Notes: a model not told the origin generated them from the sequence alone. A stretch of 64,000 nucleotides of DNA from Stenotrophomonas lactitubi (GCF_002803515.1 NZ_PHQX01000001.1:1364001-1428000), one strand, 5' to 3'; positions 16,092 through 24,920 are shown, counted from the first letter of the stretch. Numbers and translations: made by a program.

Positions 16092-16664
16092 GTGACCGAA
16101 GCAATGCAACAGCGCAGCCTGCGTCAGCTGGTTGGCCCGGTAGGGGCCGATTATCAGCGGCGGGCACTGCCGCCCGGCTGGGTCTGGGCGGTGCTGGCGG
16201 TGTTGCTGGCTGGAACGTGGGCAACCGAGCTCCCGGCCACGGCTGCAGCTGCGCTGATCGCCAGTGCGGTGGTGGTGCACTGGCCGCGGCGTGGCCGCTT
16301 CCACTGGCTGGGTTGGCGGCTGCCGGCGCTGGCGGTGCTCGCCGCGCTGCTGTGGGGCCCGGATGTGCTGTCACAGTGGTTCGAGCACGGCCTGGCCCTG
16401 ACCCTGATGTCGCTGGCCAGCCTCAGCATCGGCGTGCACGTGTGGCAGTCGCGGCAGTTGGCCCGGCAGCTGCAGGCCTCTGCCGATGCGCTGGATGATG
16501 CCCAGCTGCTTGCCCTGCTGCCGGTCGACGCCGCCCGGTTGGCGCAACAGTGGCGGGCCGGCGACGATCGTCATACTCCGGAGCTGTCGGTGGTGATGCA
16601 CCTGGCGGTGATGCACGCGGCGCTGTCACCACGCCTGCGCGGGCAGGGCCTGCTGGCGGGTTGA
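16092..16664 (+). CDS. Membrane protein, 190 aa, unknown function
   Basis: A GTG start is preceded by GGAGACGG. About four hydrophobic segments lie between residues 28 and 120 (PGWVWAVLAVLLAG, AAALIASAVVVHW, LPALAVLAALLWG, LALTLMSLASLSIGV), and a hydrophilic C-terminal helix (QLARQLQASADALDDAQ) carries on into the cytoplasm. Codon use matches the core genome, so this is the first intact chromosomal gene after the insert. No family is recognised. It stands alone between the acetyltransferase remnant and smpB. Confidence 0.6.
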   Translation: MTEAMQQRSLRQLVGPVGADYQRRALPPGWVWAVLAVLLAGTWATELPATAAAALIASAVVVHWPRRGRFHWLGWRLPALAVLAALLWGPDVLSQWFEHGLALTLMSLASLSIGVHVWQSRQLARQLQASADALDDAQLLALLPVDAARLAQQWRAGDDRHTPELSVVMHLAVMHAALSPRLRGQGLLAG

Positions 16665-16674
16665 TCAGCGTCTT

Positions 16675-16732
16675 GTAGAGCCGGGCCTGCGCTCGGCTGC
16701 TTCTTTGCCGAAGCCGAGCATGGCTCGGCTCC
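16675..16732. repeat. SMAG-type palindrome pair
   Basis: A GTAG-headed stem-loop, AGCCGGGCCTGCGCTCGGCT (one arm imperfect), is followed by an inverted AGCCGAGCATGGCTCGGCT. It sits between convergent genes (16092 gene and smpB) and may act as a bidirectional terminator. Confidence 0.65.
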
Positions 16733-16754
16733 TCACGAAATCGGGCCGGCGTCC

Positions 16755-17258
16755 TTATGCGTCGCGGTTGCCGCGACGCATCACCCGCTGCTTCTCGATC
16801 GCCCAGTCACGATCCTTGGCGGCATCGCGCTTGTCGTGGGTCTGCTTGCCCTTGGCCAGCGCCACTTCCAGCTTGATCTTGTTCTTGCTCCAGTACATCG
16901 CGGTGGGCACGATCGTGTAGCCATCGCGCTCCACCTTGCCGACCAGCTTGTCGATCTCGCTCCGGTGCAGCAGCAGCTTGCGCTCGCGCCGGTCGTTGGC
17001 CACCACGTGGGTGGACGCCTGGATCAGCGGGGTGATCTGCGCGCCGATCAGGAAGATCTCGCCATCCTTCACGTAGGCGTAGGCGTCGACGATGTTGCCG
17101 CGGCCTGCGCGGATCGACTTCACTTCCCAGCCCTGCAGGGCCAGGCCGGCTTCGAAGCGGTCTTCGATGTGGTACTCGTGACGGGCACGCTTGTTCAACG
17201 CGATGGTCTTGTTGGCCGTCGCGCTCTTTGCTTTATCCTTGCCGGTGTTCTTGCTCAT
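16755..17258 (-). CDS. smpB: SsrA-binding protein SmpB
   Basis: SmpB binds tmRNA and carries it to stalled ribosomes for trans-translation. The 167-aa protein has the family order: basic N-terminus, [20 protein letters not shown], the [11 protein letters not shown] core, [12 protein letters not shown], and the basic C-terminal tail ([21 protein letters not shown]) that enters the mRNA channel. The start is set at MSKNTGKDK; the longer open frame upstream is antisense to ratA. It is divergent from ratA, with 57 bases between the starts. No tmRNA gene is visible in this window. Confidence 0.97.
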   Translation of the reverse strand: MSKNTGKDKAKSATANKTIALNKRARHEYHIEDRFEAGLALQGWEVKSIRAGRGNIVDAYAYVKDGEIFLIGAQITPLIQASTHVVANDRRERKLLLHRSEIDKLVGKVERDGYTIVPTAMYWSKNKIKLEVALAKGKQTHDKRDAAKDRDWAIEKQRVMRRGNRDA

Positions 17259-17315
17259 TTCCGTATTGTCTCCGATTCGGGCCCGCCCGGTCGATTGCCG
17301 AAGCGTCCTGTATTC

Positions 17316-17741
17316 ATGCCTACTATCCGCCGCAGTGCCCTGGTCGAACATTCGGCCGCGCGCATGTTCGATCTGGTCAACGATGTCCAGGCCTATCCGC
17401 GCCGTTTCCGCTGGTGCTCCGACGCCCGCATCCTCGAGCAGGGCGAAGACCGGCTGGTCGCTCGCCTGGACCTGGGCCTGGGTTCGTTCAGCACCTGGTT
17501 CCAGACCGAAAACACCCTGCAACGTCCGCACAGCATCGATATGCAGCTGCGCGAGGGGCCGTTCAAGCAGCTGCACGGCCGCTGGGAATTCCATGCCCTG
17601 GCTGAAGATGCCTGCAAGGTCACCCTCACCCTGGACTTCGAGCCGAGCTCACGCCTGCTGGGCCCCGCGCTGGCGATCGGCTTCCAGGGGTTGGCCGATC
17701 GCATGGTCAACGATTTCGTCCGCGTCGCCGACGAGGACTGA
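17316..17741 (+). CDS. ratA: RatA-type START-domain protein (ubiquinone-binding family)
   Basis: A 141-aa protein of the polyketide cyclase/START-like family (RatA; mitochondrial Coq10 is related). It begins [24 protein letters not shown], with the typical YP-R-F-WC motif ([15 protein letters not shown]) and a C-terminal amphipathic helix ([13 protein letters not shown]). In E. coli RatA has been reported as an anti-ribosome-association toxin, but the Coq10-like lipid/quinone-binding role fits most bacteria better. It is followed after 3 bases by rnfH, its usual partner, and is divergent from smpB. This neighbourhood is conserved in gammaproteobacteria. Confidence 0.9.
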   Translation: MPTIRRSALVEHSAARMFDLVNDVQAYPRRFRWCSDARILEQGEDRLVARLDLGLGSFSTWFQTENTLQRPHSIDMQLREGPFKQLHGRWEFHALAEDACKVTLTLDFEPSSRLLGPALAIGFQGLADRMVNDFVRVADED

Positions 17742-17744
17742 ACG

Positions 17745-18002
17745 ATGATCGAGGTCGAGGTCGTGCTGGCCTGGCCACAACAGGTGCTGTCGCGCCGGCT
17801 GCAGCTGGAGGAAGGGGCGACCGTGGCTGATGCGGTGGCAGCGGCCGGGCTCGAAGGCAGTGCCGACTGTCCGGCGGCTGCAGTGCATGGCGTACTGGCG
17901 CGGCCGCAGCAGCTGCTGCTGGATGGCGATCGTGTCGAGCTGCTGCGTGTCCTGCAGGCCGACCCGAAGGACAACCGCCGGCGACGCGCGCGCGGCGGTT
18001 GA
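17745..18002 (+). CDS. rnfH: RnfH/RatB family ubiquitin-like protein
   Basis: An 85-aa beta-grasp protein of the RnfH family: MIEVEVVLAWPQQ, an acidic turn, then GDRVELLRVLQADPKDNRRRRA, which contains the conserved DRVE-YRPL-DPK-R ending. The precise function is unknown. It is almost always encoded next to ratA, as here, 3 bases downstream, so the two are co-transcribed. It ends convergently with bamE. Confidence 0.88.
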   Translation: MIEVEVVLAWPQQVLSRRLQLEEGATVADAVAAAGLEGSADCPAAAVHGVLARPQQLLLDGDRVELLRVLQADPKDNRRRRARGG

Positions 18003-18038
18003 TCCTCAACACCCGTCCCGAAGGACGGGCAGGGTGGC

Positions 18039-18434
18039 TCAGCGGCCGCCCTTCTTCTTCTTGTCCTTCGGCAGATTGCGGCCGAACTGGCGCACGGTCT
18101 GCTGGGCAAGGGCCTTGTCGTTGGCCGGGAAGTAATCGCCATCCCAACGGGTGACCACGTCATTTTCGAAGTACACGACGAAATTCTTCACGTCGGTACG
18201 GCCCAGGCGGTTCACGCGCTCGGTCGAGGTGTAGTCCCAACGCTGGGCGTGGAACGGATCCGGCACCGACGGGGTGCCCAGCAGGGCAGTGACCTGCTGC
18301 TTGCTTTGCCCGACCTGCAGTTTGGCAACGGCATCTTCCCGGATCAGGTTGCCCTGGTAGATGGGTTGCTTGTAGATGATGCCGCACCCGGTGGTGGACA
18401 AGGCGACGGCGGCGACCAACAGGAGATTGCGCAT
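18039..18434 (-). CDS. bamE: Outer membrane assembly lipoprotein BamE (OmlA/SmpA)
   Basis: BamE is the small lipoprotein of the BAM complex that inserts beta-barrel proteins. The 131-aa precursor has a lipoprotein signal with lipobox STTGC (Cys17), then the conserved IYKQPIYQGN, a first helix with QVGQSKQQVTALLGTP, and strand DYTSTERV. A Lys-rich tail (KDKKKKGGR) extends past the usual domain end. It is transcribed away from fur with a 103-base shared promoter region. The xanthomonad name for the gene is omlA, and the divergent omlA-fur pair is known from Xanthomonas and Pseudomonas. Confidence 0.95.
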   Translation of the reverse strand: MRNLLLVAAVALSTTGCGIIYKQPIYQGNLIREDAVAKLQVGQSKQQVTALLGTPSVPDPFHAQRWDYTSTERVNRLGRTDVKNFVVYFENDVVTRWDGDYFPANDKALAQQTVRQFGRNLPKDKKKKGGR

Positions 18435-18537
18435 CGGGACTGGCGGTTGGGGAAATCAATCCGATGATACACTCCCGGCGTGCCACCGCGACCCAATCCG
18501 AGGCAGCTGGCGCTAAATCGCCAATGAACGGAGACCT

Positions 18538-18945
18538 ATGGAAACCCACGACCTGCGTAAAGTCGGCCTGAAGGTGACCCATCCGCGGATGCGGATCCTG
18601 GCGCTGCTCGAGCAGCGCAATGCCCAGCACCACATGACCGCCGAAGACATCTACCGCCAGCTGCTGGAGCATGGCGACGAGATCGGCCTGGCCACGGTGT
18701 ACCGGGTGCTGACCCAGTTCGAGGCTGCCGGCCTCGTGCTCAAGCACAATTTCGAAGGCGGCCAGGCCGTCTACGAACTCGACCGCGGCGGCCACCACGA
18801 CCATATGGTCGACGTGGACAGCGGCAAGATCATCGAGTTCGAAAGCACCGAGATCGAAGAGCTGCAGCGCAAGATCGCCGCCGATCACGGCTACGAGCTG
18901 GAAGAGCACTCGCTGGTGCTGTACGTGCGCAAGAAGCGCAAGTAA
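18538..18945 (+). CDS. fur: Ferric uptake regulator Fur
   Basis: A 135-aa iron-responsive repressor. The N-terminal winged helix (KVTHPRMRILALLEQ ... GLATVYRVLTQFEAAGLV) leads to the metal-binding HHDHM motif and the dimerisation domain ending LYVRKKRK. The E. coli CxxC zinc ligands after HHDH are absent (the segment reads VDVDSGKIIEF), so any structural zinc is not held by cysteines. It is divergent from bamE and followed by a strong terminator. Autoregulation through the shared intergenic region is likely but no clear Fur box was picked out. Confidence 0.97.
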   Translation: METHDLRKVGLKVTHPRMRILALLEQRNAQHHMTAEDIYRQLLEHGDEIGLATVYRVLTQFEAAGLVLKHNFEGGQAVYELDRGGHHDHMVDVDSGKIIEFESTEIEELQRKIAADHGYELEEHSLVLYVRKKRK

Positions 18946-18973
18946 GCCCCGCAGCCAGCTGATTGCGACGAAA

Positions 18974-18995
18974 CCCCGGGCATGCCCGGGGTTTT
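18974..18995 (+). terminator. Rho-independent terminator of fur
   Basis: Stem CCCCGGGC/GCCCGGGG with a 2-nt loop, flanked by AAA and TTTT. It lies 28 bases after the fur stop and faces the convergent hydrolase gene. Confidence 0.85.
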
Positions 18996-19007
18996 GCTTA
19001 TGTGGGC

Positions 19008-20270
19008 TCAGCGCCGCAGTAGATCCACGCCACGCGTGGATGGCCCCATCAGGACCTCCAGATCCACCGCCTCGGCCATCGCCCGGTTCCCCGCATCGCC
19101 CGGGTGCAGGTGGTCGCCGGAGTCGTAGGCAGCCGCCATCCGTGAAGGATCGGCCGGATCGCGCAGAGCGGCGTCGAGGTCGATCACCGCATCGAACGGA
19201 CTATCCGTGCGCAGCCAGGCATTGAGCTGCCGGCGCTGGGCATCCTTGCCAGGGGCGTAGTAGTCGTCCAGCGGGGTGCCGGGCAGGGCACCGGCAAACG
19301 GCGTCAGGGTCGCGCCGAGGATACGCAGGCCGCGGGCATGGGCGCGTTCGGCCAGGACGCGGTAGCCGGCCTGCAGCTCGGCCAGGGTCGGCCGCGTCTC
19401 GCCGCGGGCGAAGGCCGTACCTGGCCAACTTATGTCGTTGATGCCGATCAGCACGATCACACTGGCGACGCCGGGCTGGTCGAGCACGTCACGCTGGAAG
19501 CGCTCCAGCGCCGATTGGCCCATACCATCGCGCAGCAACCTGCCTCCGGAAATGCCGGCATTGACCGCCGCTACGCCCTCCGGCGCCAGCCGCGCGGCGA
19601 GGTGATCGGTCCAGCGCTGGTCCTGGTCAAGGCTGGCGGTGGCGCCATCGGTGATCGAATCGCCGATCACCACCACACTGCGCGCGCTGGTCGCCGCCTC
19701 CACGTCGATACCCGACAACAGCAGGCGGGCCGTGGTGCTGTTGGCGCCATGCAATGCAGGCAGCCGATGCTGGTCACCCGGCGCAATCCAGCTGGTCTGC
19801 CGCCCGTCCCAATGGAAGGTCTGCAGCGGCGTGGGGTCGGGAAGATAGACGCTGACCTGCAAGGCCTGCCGATCAGCCGTGGGAAGGGGGAGCGGATCGC
19901 TCAGGCGGTCCTGCCCCGGCGCAATCACGACCCCGGGCTGGCCGTCGAAGCGCAGCGGCTGCGGCGTGTCACCCGTATGTGCAGCCACGCTGGCAGCGCC
20001 GATCCGCAACGGTTGGGTGCCATAGGCATTGCTCAGCCGGACCCGCAGGCGCGCCCCGCCCAGGCTGATGCGAGCGCTCTGCCGGAAGGTCTGGTCCTGC
20101 AGTTGGCCAGGGATGAGGGTAGGGAACAGGAAATCAGCGCTCCATACCGGCTGCGGGCTGGCTTGCCAGCTGGCGACCCAGTGCGGCGCGGGTGACGCGG
20201 GTGACGCGGCGGCGGCGGCGCCGGACAGGGCAAGCAGGGCGGTGGCGGTCAGTTGGCTCAGACGATTCAT
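19008..20270 (-). CDS. Secreted SGNH/GDSL hydrolase, 420 aa
   Basis: A signal peptide (MNRLSQLTATALLALSGAAAAAS) is followed by a beta-rich N-terminal domain and a C-terminal SGNH esterase domain. The block I Ser lies in VVIGDSITDG, the block III Asn in IGINDI, and the catalytic Asp-His pair in SGDHLHPGD. The order resembles bacterial GDSL-type lipases/carbohydrate esterases of about 400 aa; the substrate is unknown. Its last codons (STRGVDLLRR) are encoded by a SMAG palindrome, so the C-terminus seems to have been supplied by a repeat. It is divergent from the LysR gene (97-base gap), which may regulate it. Confidence 0.85.
   Translation of the reverse strand: MNRLSQLTATALLALSGAAAAASPASPAPHWVASWQASPQPVWSADFLFPTLIPGQLQDQTFRQSARISLGGARLRVRLSNAYGTQPLRIGAASVAAHTGDTPQPLRFDGQPGVVIAPGQDRLSDPLPLPTADRQALQVSVYLPDPTPLQTFHWDGRQTSWIAPGDQHRLPALHGANSTTARLLLSGIDVEAATSARSVVVIGDSITDGATASLDQDQRWTDHLAARLAPEGVAAVNAGISGGRLLRDGMGQSALERFQRDVLDQPGVASVIVLIGINDISWPGTAFARGETRPTLAELQAGYRVLAERAHARGLRILGATLTPFAGALPGTPLDDYYAPGKDAQRRQLNAWLRTDSPFDAVIDLDAALRDPADPSRMAAAYDSGDHLHPGDAGNRAMAEAVDLEVLMGPSTRGVDLLRR
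19019..19041 (+). repeat. SMAG palindrome inside a CDS 3' end
   Basis: GTAG (19019-19022) heads the stem ATCCACGC/GCGTGGAT (19023-19030, 19034-19041). It overlaps the final codons of the SGNH hydrolase. Confidence 0.7.
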
Positions 20271-20367
20271 CGGAATGACCCGGTGGGAGGGACGGCCATG
20301 GTGCGTCCGCGTTCACCTGTGAACTAGACTGCGCATGGATAATCATCTGTGAATCAAATTCATTGCC

Positions 20368-21285
20368 ATGGCACGTACCGACATCAACCGATCCGGCGAA
20401 CTGGAAGTGTTCGTGCGGGTCATCGAGACCGGCGGCTTTTCCGCTGCCGCCCGCAGCCTGGAGATGACGCCGTCGGCGGTCAGCAAGCTGGTTGCGCGCC
20501 TGGAGCAACGGCTGGGTACGCGCCTGCTGCAGCGTTCTACCCGCCAGCTGCAGCTGACCCCGGAGGGCTGTGCGTTCTATGAGCGTGGCCTGCGCGTGCT
20601 GGCTGATCTGGAAGAGGCCGAACGCTGCGCCAGCGCCCACGCCGAGCCGCGCGGGCGGCTGCGGGTGAATGCCAACGTGCCGTTCGGCCAGCACTTCCTG
20701 CTGCCGCTGCTGCCGGAATTCCTGCAGCGGCACCCGCAGGTGGGGGTGGACCTGACCCTGACCGACGAGGTGATCGATCTGCTGGAGCAGCGCACCGACG
20801 TGGCGGTGCGGGCCGGCCCGTTGAAGAGTTCCAGCCTGGTCGCACGCCGGCTGGGGGCGACGCGGATGATGATCGTGGCGGCACCGGCCTATGCGGCACG
20901 ACATGGATTGCCGGGCAATGTCGACGCGCTGCTGGCGCACAACCGGCTGGATATCGGCCACGCACGGTCGGTGCAGGGCTGGCCGCTGTTGCAGGATGGC
21001 CAGCAGCAGCGGGTACTGCCCAGCGGAAATGCGCGCGCCAGCAATGGCGATGCGCTGCGTCAGCTGGTGCTGGGCGGGCTGGGCATGGCCCGGCTGGCGG
21101 CGTTCCAGGTGCAGGCCGACCTCGCGGCAGGGCGGTTGTTGCCGGTACTGGAGGACGCCAACCCGGGCGACCTGGAAGAGGTGCACGCCGTGTTCCTGGG
21201 GCAGGGCGGCTACCTGCCGCTGCGGGTGCGTGCGTTCCTCGATTTCCTGGTGGAAACGGTGGATCTGGCGCGACCGCTGGGGTGA
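20368..21285 (+). CDS. LysR-family transcriptional regulator
   Basis: A 305-aa regulator with an N-terminal winged helix (LEVFVRVIETGGFSAAARSLEMTPSAVSKLVARLEQRLG) and a periplasmic-binding-like effector domain, the usual LysR length and order. Its effector is unknown. It belongs to the branch of single-domain repressors/activators that often control a divergent gene. The divergent neighbour here is the secreted SGNH hydrolase. Downstream lies a SMAG pair separating it from the convergent recN. Confidence 0.9.
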   Translation: MARTDINRSGELEVFVRVIETGGFSAAARSLEMTPSAVSKLVARLEQRLGTRLLQRSTRQLQLTPEGCAFYERGLRVLADLEEAERCASAHAEPRGRLRVNANVPFGQHFLLPLLPEFLQRHPQVGVDLTLTDEVIDLLEQRTDVAVRAGPLKSSSLVARRLGATRMMIVAAPAYAARHGLPGNVDALLAHNRLDIGHARSVQGWPLLQDGQQQRVLPSGNARASNGDALRQLVLGGLGMARLAAFQVQADLAAGRLLPVLEDANPGDLEEVHAVFLGQGGYLPLRVRAFLDFLVETVDLARPLG

Positions 21286-21309
21286 CATGCGCCGCGCTGC
21301 CGCGCGGAA

Positions 21310-21379
21310 GCCGAGCATGGGCTCGGCTCTACACGTCGGTTCCGTTCGAGATTCCTGTAGAGCCGAGCCCACGCTCGGC
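21310..21379. repeat. SMAG palindrome pair
   Basis: The reverse unit GCCGAGCATGGGCTCGGC plus TCTAC (21310-21332) and the forward unit GTAGAGCCGAGCCCACGCTC (21357-21379) face each other between the convergent LysR and recN genes. It could form one large hairpin or two small ones and may act as a bidirectional terminator. Confidence 0.8.
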
Positions 21380-21389
21380 GCCACCAGCC

Positions 21390-23051
21390 TCAGGCCTGCA
21401 ACAGCTTGCGCGCGGCGGCGCGGGCTTCCTTGCTCACTTCCACGCCACCCAGCATGCGCGCCAGCTCTTCCTCGCGCGCCTTGGTGTCCAGCTTCTCCAC
21501 CGAGCTCTGGGTCATGCCTTCCACCGGTGCCTTGCTGACCCGGTAGTGCGCGTGGCCCTTGGAGGCAACCTGCGGCAGGTGGGTCACGCACAGCACCTGA
21601 CGCTTTTCGCCGAGGGCGCGCAGCTTCTGGCCGACGATGTCAGCCACTGCGCCACCGATGCCGGAATCGACTTCGTCGAACACCATGGTCGGTACCGCGT
21701 CCAGGTCGAGCGCGGCCACCTCGATGGCCAGCGAAATGCGTGACAGCTCGCCGCCGGAAGCGACCTTGCGCAGCGCACGCGGCGGCTGGCCGGCATTGGC
21801 CGCGACCAGGAATTCGACGCGCTCGGCACCCTGTGGGTCCGGCTTGCCGTTGTCCTGCGGCTCCAGCTCGATCAGGAACTGGCCGCCGCCCATGCCCAGC
21901 TCGGCGATGATGCCGGTGGTGGTGGCCGACAGCTCGGCAGCAGCGGTGCGGCGGCTGGTGGTCAGCACCGCGGCCTCGACACGCCAGGCCGCTGCGGCCT
22001 TTTCAATCTCGCCGGCCAGGCGCTGCAGGCGTTCGTCGGCGCCGCGCAGCTGCTCCACTTCGGCATGCATGCGTTCGCGCTGCGCACCCAGCTCATCCAT
22101 CGGCACGCGGTGCTTGCGTGCCAGATCGTGCAGGCGGCCCAGACGCCGCTCGTTCTCCTCGAACTGGTCCGGATCGGCATCCAGGTCGTCATGTACCCGG
22201 TCGAGCAGGGCCAGGGCTTCGTGCAGCTGGATGGAGGCGCTGTCGATCAAGGCATCGACGTCGCCCAGGCGCGGGTCATGTTCGGCCACCCGCGCCAGTT
22301 CATGCCGCACCTGCTGCAGCAGATCGAGCGCCGAGTGGCCTTCGTCACCGTTGAGCTGGTCCGTAGCTGTCTGGCAGGCGCTCAACAGGGCGCTGGCATG
22401 GGCCTGGCGGCGATGGCTGGCGCCAAGCGCGGTGATCGACTCCGGTTCCAGATCCTCACGGTCCATTTCGCGCAGCTGGTGTTCGAGGAAGCCGATGCGG
22501 TCACTCACATCGCCCTGTTGCGACAGTGCCAAGGATTCATCGACCAGCGCCTGCCAGGTGGCGGCAGCGCGGCGTACCTGGCGGCGTTCGCTTTCGTTGC
22601 GGGCATAGGCGTCCAGCAGGGCCAACTGCGACGGGCGCGTCAGCAGGGCCTGCTGCTCGTGCTGGCCATGGATCTCCACCAGCAGGCCGGCCAGGTCGGC
22701 CAGCTGTGCCAGCGTGACCGGACGGCCGTTGATCCACGAACGTGAGCCGCCGTCGGCGCGGATCACGCGGCGCAGCTGGCATTGGTCTTCATCGTCCAGC
22801 TCGTTGCTGGCCAGCCACTGGCGGGCGGCCTGCAGCTGGTCCAGCGCGAACTCGGCCGACAGTTCGGCCCTGGCGGCGCCATGGCGCACCACGCCGCTGT
22901 CGGCGCGCAGGCCGGACAGGAAGCCCAGGGCGTCGACCATCAGCGACTTGCCCGCGCCGGTCTCGCCTGAAACCACGGTCATGCCCGGCCCGAACTCCAG
23001 TTCGGTGGCGCGGACGACGGCGAAATCCTTGATTGAAAGATGTCTGAGCAT
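21390..23051 (-). CDS. recN: DNA repair protein RecN
   Basis: RecN is an SMC-like ATPase acting in double-strand break repair. The 553-aa protein starts MLRHLSIKDFAVVRATELEF with Walker A GETGAGKS near residue 30, has long coiled-coil arms in the middle, and carries the ABC signature SGGELSR and Walker B region (VPTMVFDEVDSGIGG), then QVLCVTHLPQVA. Length and order match the family. It is divergent from hrcA (115-base gap). The recN-hrcA arrangement is conserved in Xanthomonadaceae. No clear LexA box was seen upstream. Confidence 0.97.
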   Translation of the reverse strand: MLRHLSIKDFAVVRATELEFGPGMTVVSGETGAGKSLMVDALGFLSGLRADSGVVRHGAARAELSAEFALDQLQAARQWLASNELDDEDQCQLRRVIRADGGSRSWINGRPVTLAQLADLAGLLVEIHGQHEQQALLTRPSQLALLDAYARNESERRQVRRAAATWQALVDESLALSQQGDVSDRIGFLEHQLREMDREDLEPESITALGASHRRQAHASALLSACQTATDQLNGDEGHSALDLLQQVRHELARVAEHDPRLGDVDALIDSASIQLHEALALLDRVHDDLDADPDQFEENERRLGRLHDLARKHRVPMDELGAQRERMHAEVEQLRGADERLQRLAGEIEKAAAAWRVEAAVLTTSRRTAAAELSATTTGIIAELGMGGGQFLIELEPQDNGKPDPQGAERVEFLVAANAGQPPRALRKVASGGELSRISLAIEVAALDLDAVPTMVFDEVDSGIGGAVADIVGQKLRALGEKRQVLCVTHLPQVASKGHAHYRVSKAPVEGMTQSSVEKLDTKAREEELARMLGGVEVSKEARAAARKLLQA

Positions 23052-23110
23052 GGGTAAGGGGGTGTCTGCAGCCGCGCAACGCTAGCACGCGCGGCGGGGT
23101 CGTCCAATGA

Positions 23111-23139
23111 CTTGCCAAGGGGATGCGTCGCCATTATCT
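23111..23139 (+). promoter_or_regulatory. Possible sigma-32 promoter of hrcA
   Basis: CTTGCC (23111-23116), then 14 bases, then CCATTATCT (23131-23139), a partial match to the heat-shock consensus CTTGAA-N13/14-CCCCATnT, 28 bases upstream of the hrcA ATG. Confidence 0.4.
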
Positions 23140-23166
23140 AATGTCCCTGTCTCACAGGTTGATTCC

Positions 23167-24231
23167 ATGCACGGTTCTCCCGACCAACTTGCCCCACGCG
23201 CGCGGCACCTGCTGCGCACGCTGATCGCGCGCTACATCCAGGACGGCGAACCCGTGGGCTCGCAGACGCTGGCGCGCGTGGCCGGCCTGGAGGTCAGTCC
23301 CGCCACCATCCGCAACATCCTCGGTGACCTGGAAGATCTTGGGTTGCTGGCGTCGCCGCATACCTCGGCGGGCCGGATTCCGACCGCGCATGGCTATCGG
23401 GTGTTCGTCGACAGCCTGCTGCAGATGCAGCCGCCGGGCGAAGGTGAGCTGGCCCGGCTGCGTCAGGAGCTGGCCGGAGGCGGCAGTACCCAGGCCCTGC
23501 TCGGCAGTGCCTCGGAGCTGCTGTCGGCGATGAGTCATTTTGTTGGCGTGGTCAGCGCGCCGCGGCGTGAGCAGTTCGCCTTCCGCCAGATCGATTTCGT
23601 GGCACTGGACGGGCGCCGGGTGCTGGCGATCCTGGTGTTTGCCGACAATGAGGTGCAGAACCGGGTGATCGAGACCCGCCAGGACTTCGCACCGGGGCAG
23701 CTGGAGCAGGTGGCCAACTACCTCAATGCCCACTTCGCCGGACTGCCCCTGGCCGAGATCCGTACCCGCCTGCTTCTGGAGCTGCGCGACGCGCGGTCCG
23801 AGCTGGAACAGGTGCTGGCGCACAGCATCGAGCTGGCCGAGCAGGCCCTGCAGCCGCCGGCCGACGACATGCTGGTGGCCGGCCAGACCCGTCTGATGGG
23901 GGTGCAGGACCTGTCCGACCTGGAGCGCCTGCGCGAACTGTTCGAGCTGTTTTCCAGCAAGCGCGAGATCCTGCAGCTGCTGGAGCGGACCATCCAGGCC
24001 CCCGGCGTGCGCATCTTCATCGGCGAAGAAACCGGCGTGGTGCCGCTGCAGGGCGTCTCGCTGGTCACCGCGCCATACACCGCCAATGGCCAGGTACTGG
24101 GTGTGCTGGGCGTGATCGGGCCGAAACGGATGGCCTACGACCGCATGATCCCGCTGGTGCAGGCCACCGCCGATGTGCTCGGTGCGGCCTTTTCGCCCGG
24201 CGGGCGAAGTCCAGGTGCATCGGACGCTTGA
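23167..24231 (+). CDS. hrcA: Heat-inducible transcription repressor HrcA
   Basis: A 354-aa repressor of heat-shock genes that binds CIRCE operators and depends on GroE for activity. The start is placed at ATG 23167 (MHGSPDQLAPRARHLL), since the 20 residues possible upstream do not resemble the family. The N-terminal winged helix (QTLARVAGLEVSPATIRNILGDLEDLGLL) and SPHTSAGRIPTAHGYR motif are diagnostic. The C-terminal GAF-like domain includes GVRIFIGEE. It is first in the cluster hrcA-grpE-dnaK-dnaJ. No CIRCE element was found in the window, so its targets probably lie elsewhere (groESL). Confidence 0.96.
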   Translation: MHGSPDQLAPRARHLLRTLIARYIQDGEPVGSQTLARVAGLEVSPATIRNILGDLEDLGLLASPHTSAGRIPTAHGYRVFVDSLLQMQPPGEGELARLRQELAGGGSTQALLGSASELLSAMSHFVGVVSAPRREQFAFRQIDFVALDGRRVLAILVFADNEVQNRVIETRQDFAPGQLEQVANYLNAHFAGLPLAEIRTRLLLELRDARSELEQVLAHSIELAEQALQPPADDMLVAGQTRLMGVQDLSDLERLRELFELFSSKREILQLLERTIQAPGVRIFIGEETGVVPLQGVSLVTAPYTANGQVLGVLGVIGPKRMAYDRMIPLVQATADVLGAAFSPGGRSPGASDA

Positions 24232-24254
24232 AACGCAGCATCCCGCCCACACTA
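24227..24254 (+). promoter_or_regulatory. Sigma-32-like promoter of grpE
   Basis: CTTGAA (24227-24232) overlaps the hrcA stop codon. After 13 bases comes CCCACACTA (24246-24254). It matches the heat-shock promoter pattern and lies about 40 bases before the grpE start. Confidence 0.55.
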
Positions 24255-24294
24255 GGGTGGGTGGAGGCGGAGAGTGACCGCCAGGGACCCAGAC

Positions 24295-24810
24295 ATGAAT
24301 CAAGATCAGCCAGACATCGCCGCCCAGCAGGCCGCCGCCGACGCAGCTGCCGCCGAGGGCGTCAACGAACAGATCGAACAGCTCCGTGCCGAAGTGGAGC
24401 AGGTCAAGGTCGAAGCGCTGCGTGAGCGCGCCGACCTCGACAACCAGCGCAAGCGCGTGGCCCGCGATATCGAGCAGGCCCGCAAGTTCGCCAACGAAAA
24501 GCTGCTGGGCGAGCTGCTGCCGGTATTCGACAGCCTCGATGCCGGCCTCAAGGCCGCCGGCGACGATGCCCATCCGCTGCGTGAAGGTCTGGAAATGACC
24601 TACAAGCAGCTGCTGAAGGTTGCCGCCGACAACGGCCTGGTCCTGCTGGACCCGACCGGCCAGCCGTTCAACCCGGAACACCACCAGGCGATCAGCCAGG
24701 TCGCCGCCCCCGGCGCCGCCCCGGGCAGCGTGGTGACCGTGTTCCAGAAGGGTTACCTGCTCAACGAGCGCCTGCTGCGGCCGGCGCTGGTGGTGGTTGC
24801 CGCCGATTGA
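24295..24810 (+). CDS. grpE: Nucleotide exchange factor GrpE
   Basis: GrpE releases ADP from DnaK. The 171-aa protein has the long N-terminal coiled coil ([31 protein letters not shown]) and the C-terminal beta-wing ending LLRPALVVV. The conserved [16 protein letters not shown] and HHQAISQ are present. The start is ATG 24295 (MNQDQPD), 63 bases after hrcA. A sigma-32-like promoter overlaps the hrcA stop, so grpE can be induced apart from hrcA. Confidence 0.97.
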   Translation: MNQDQPDIAAQQAAADAAAAEGVNEQIEQLRAEVEQVKVEALRERADLDNQRKRVARDIEQARKFANEKLLGELLPVFDSLDAGLKAAGDDAHPLREGLEMTYKQLLKVAADNGLVLLDPTGQPFNPEHHQAISQVAAPGAAPGSVVTVFQKGYLLNERLLRPALVVVAAD

Positions 24811-24920
24811 CCCCGCGCGCCGGGCCAGGCCCGGCGAGGGTGTCCTCGCCCCGGACGGGGCATCGGCACGACCGACGCTGAACGTGTTGGGCGAGCGGAA
24901 ACACAGCGTTCGGGGGATGG

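Noticed and set aside
23052..23166. LexA box or CIRCE in the recN-hrcA gap
   Set aside because: No CTG-N10-CAG, TTAG-type xanthomonad LexA site or TTAGCACTC-N9-GAGTGCTAA was seen.
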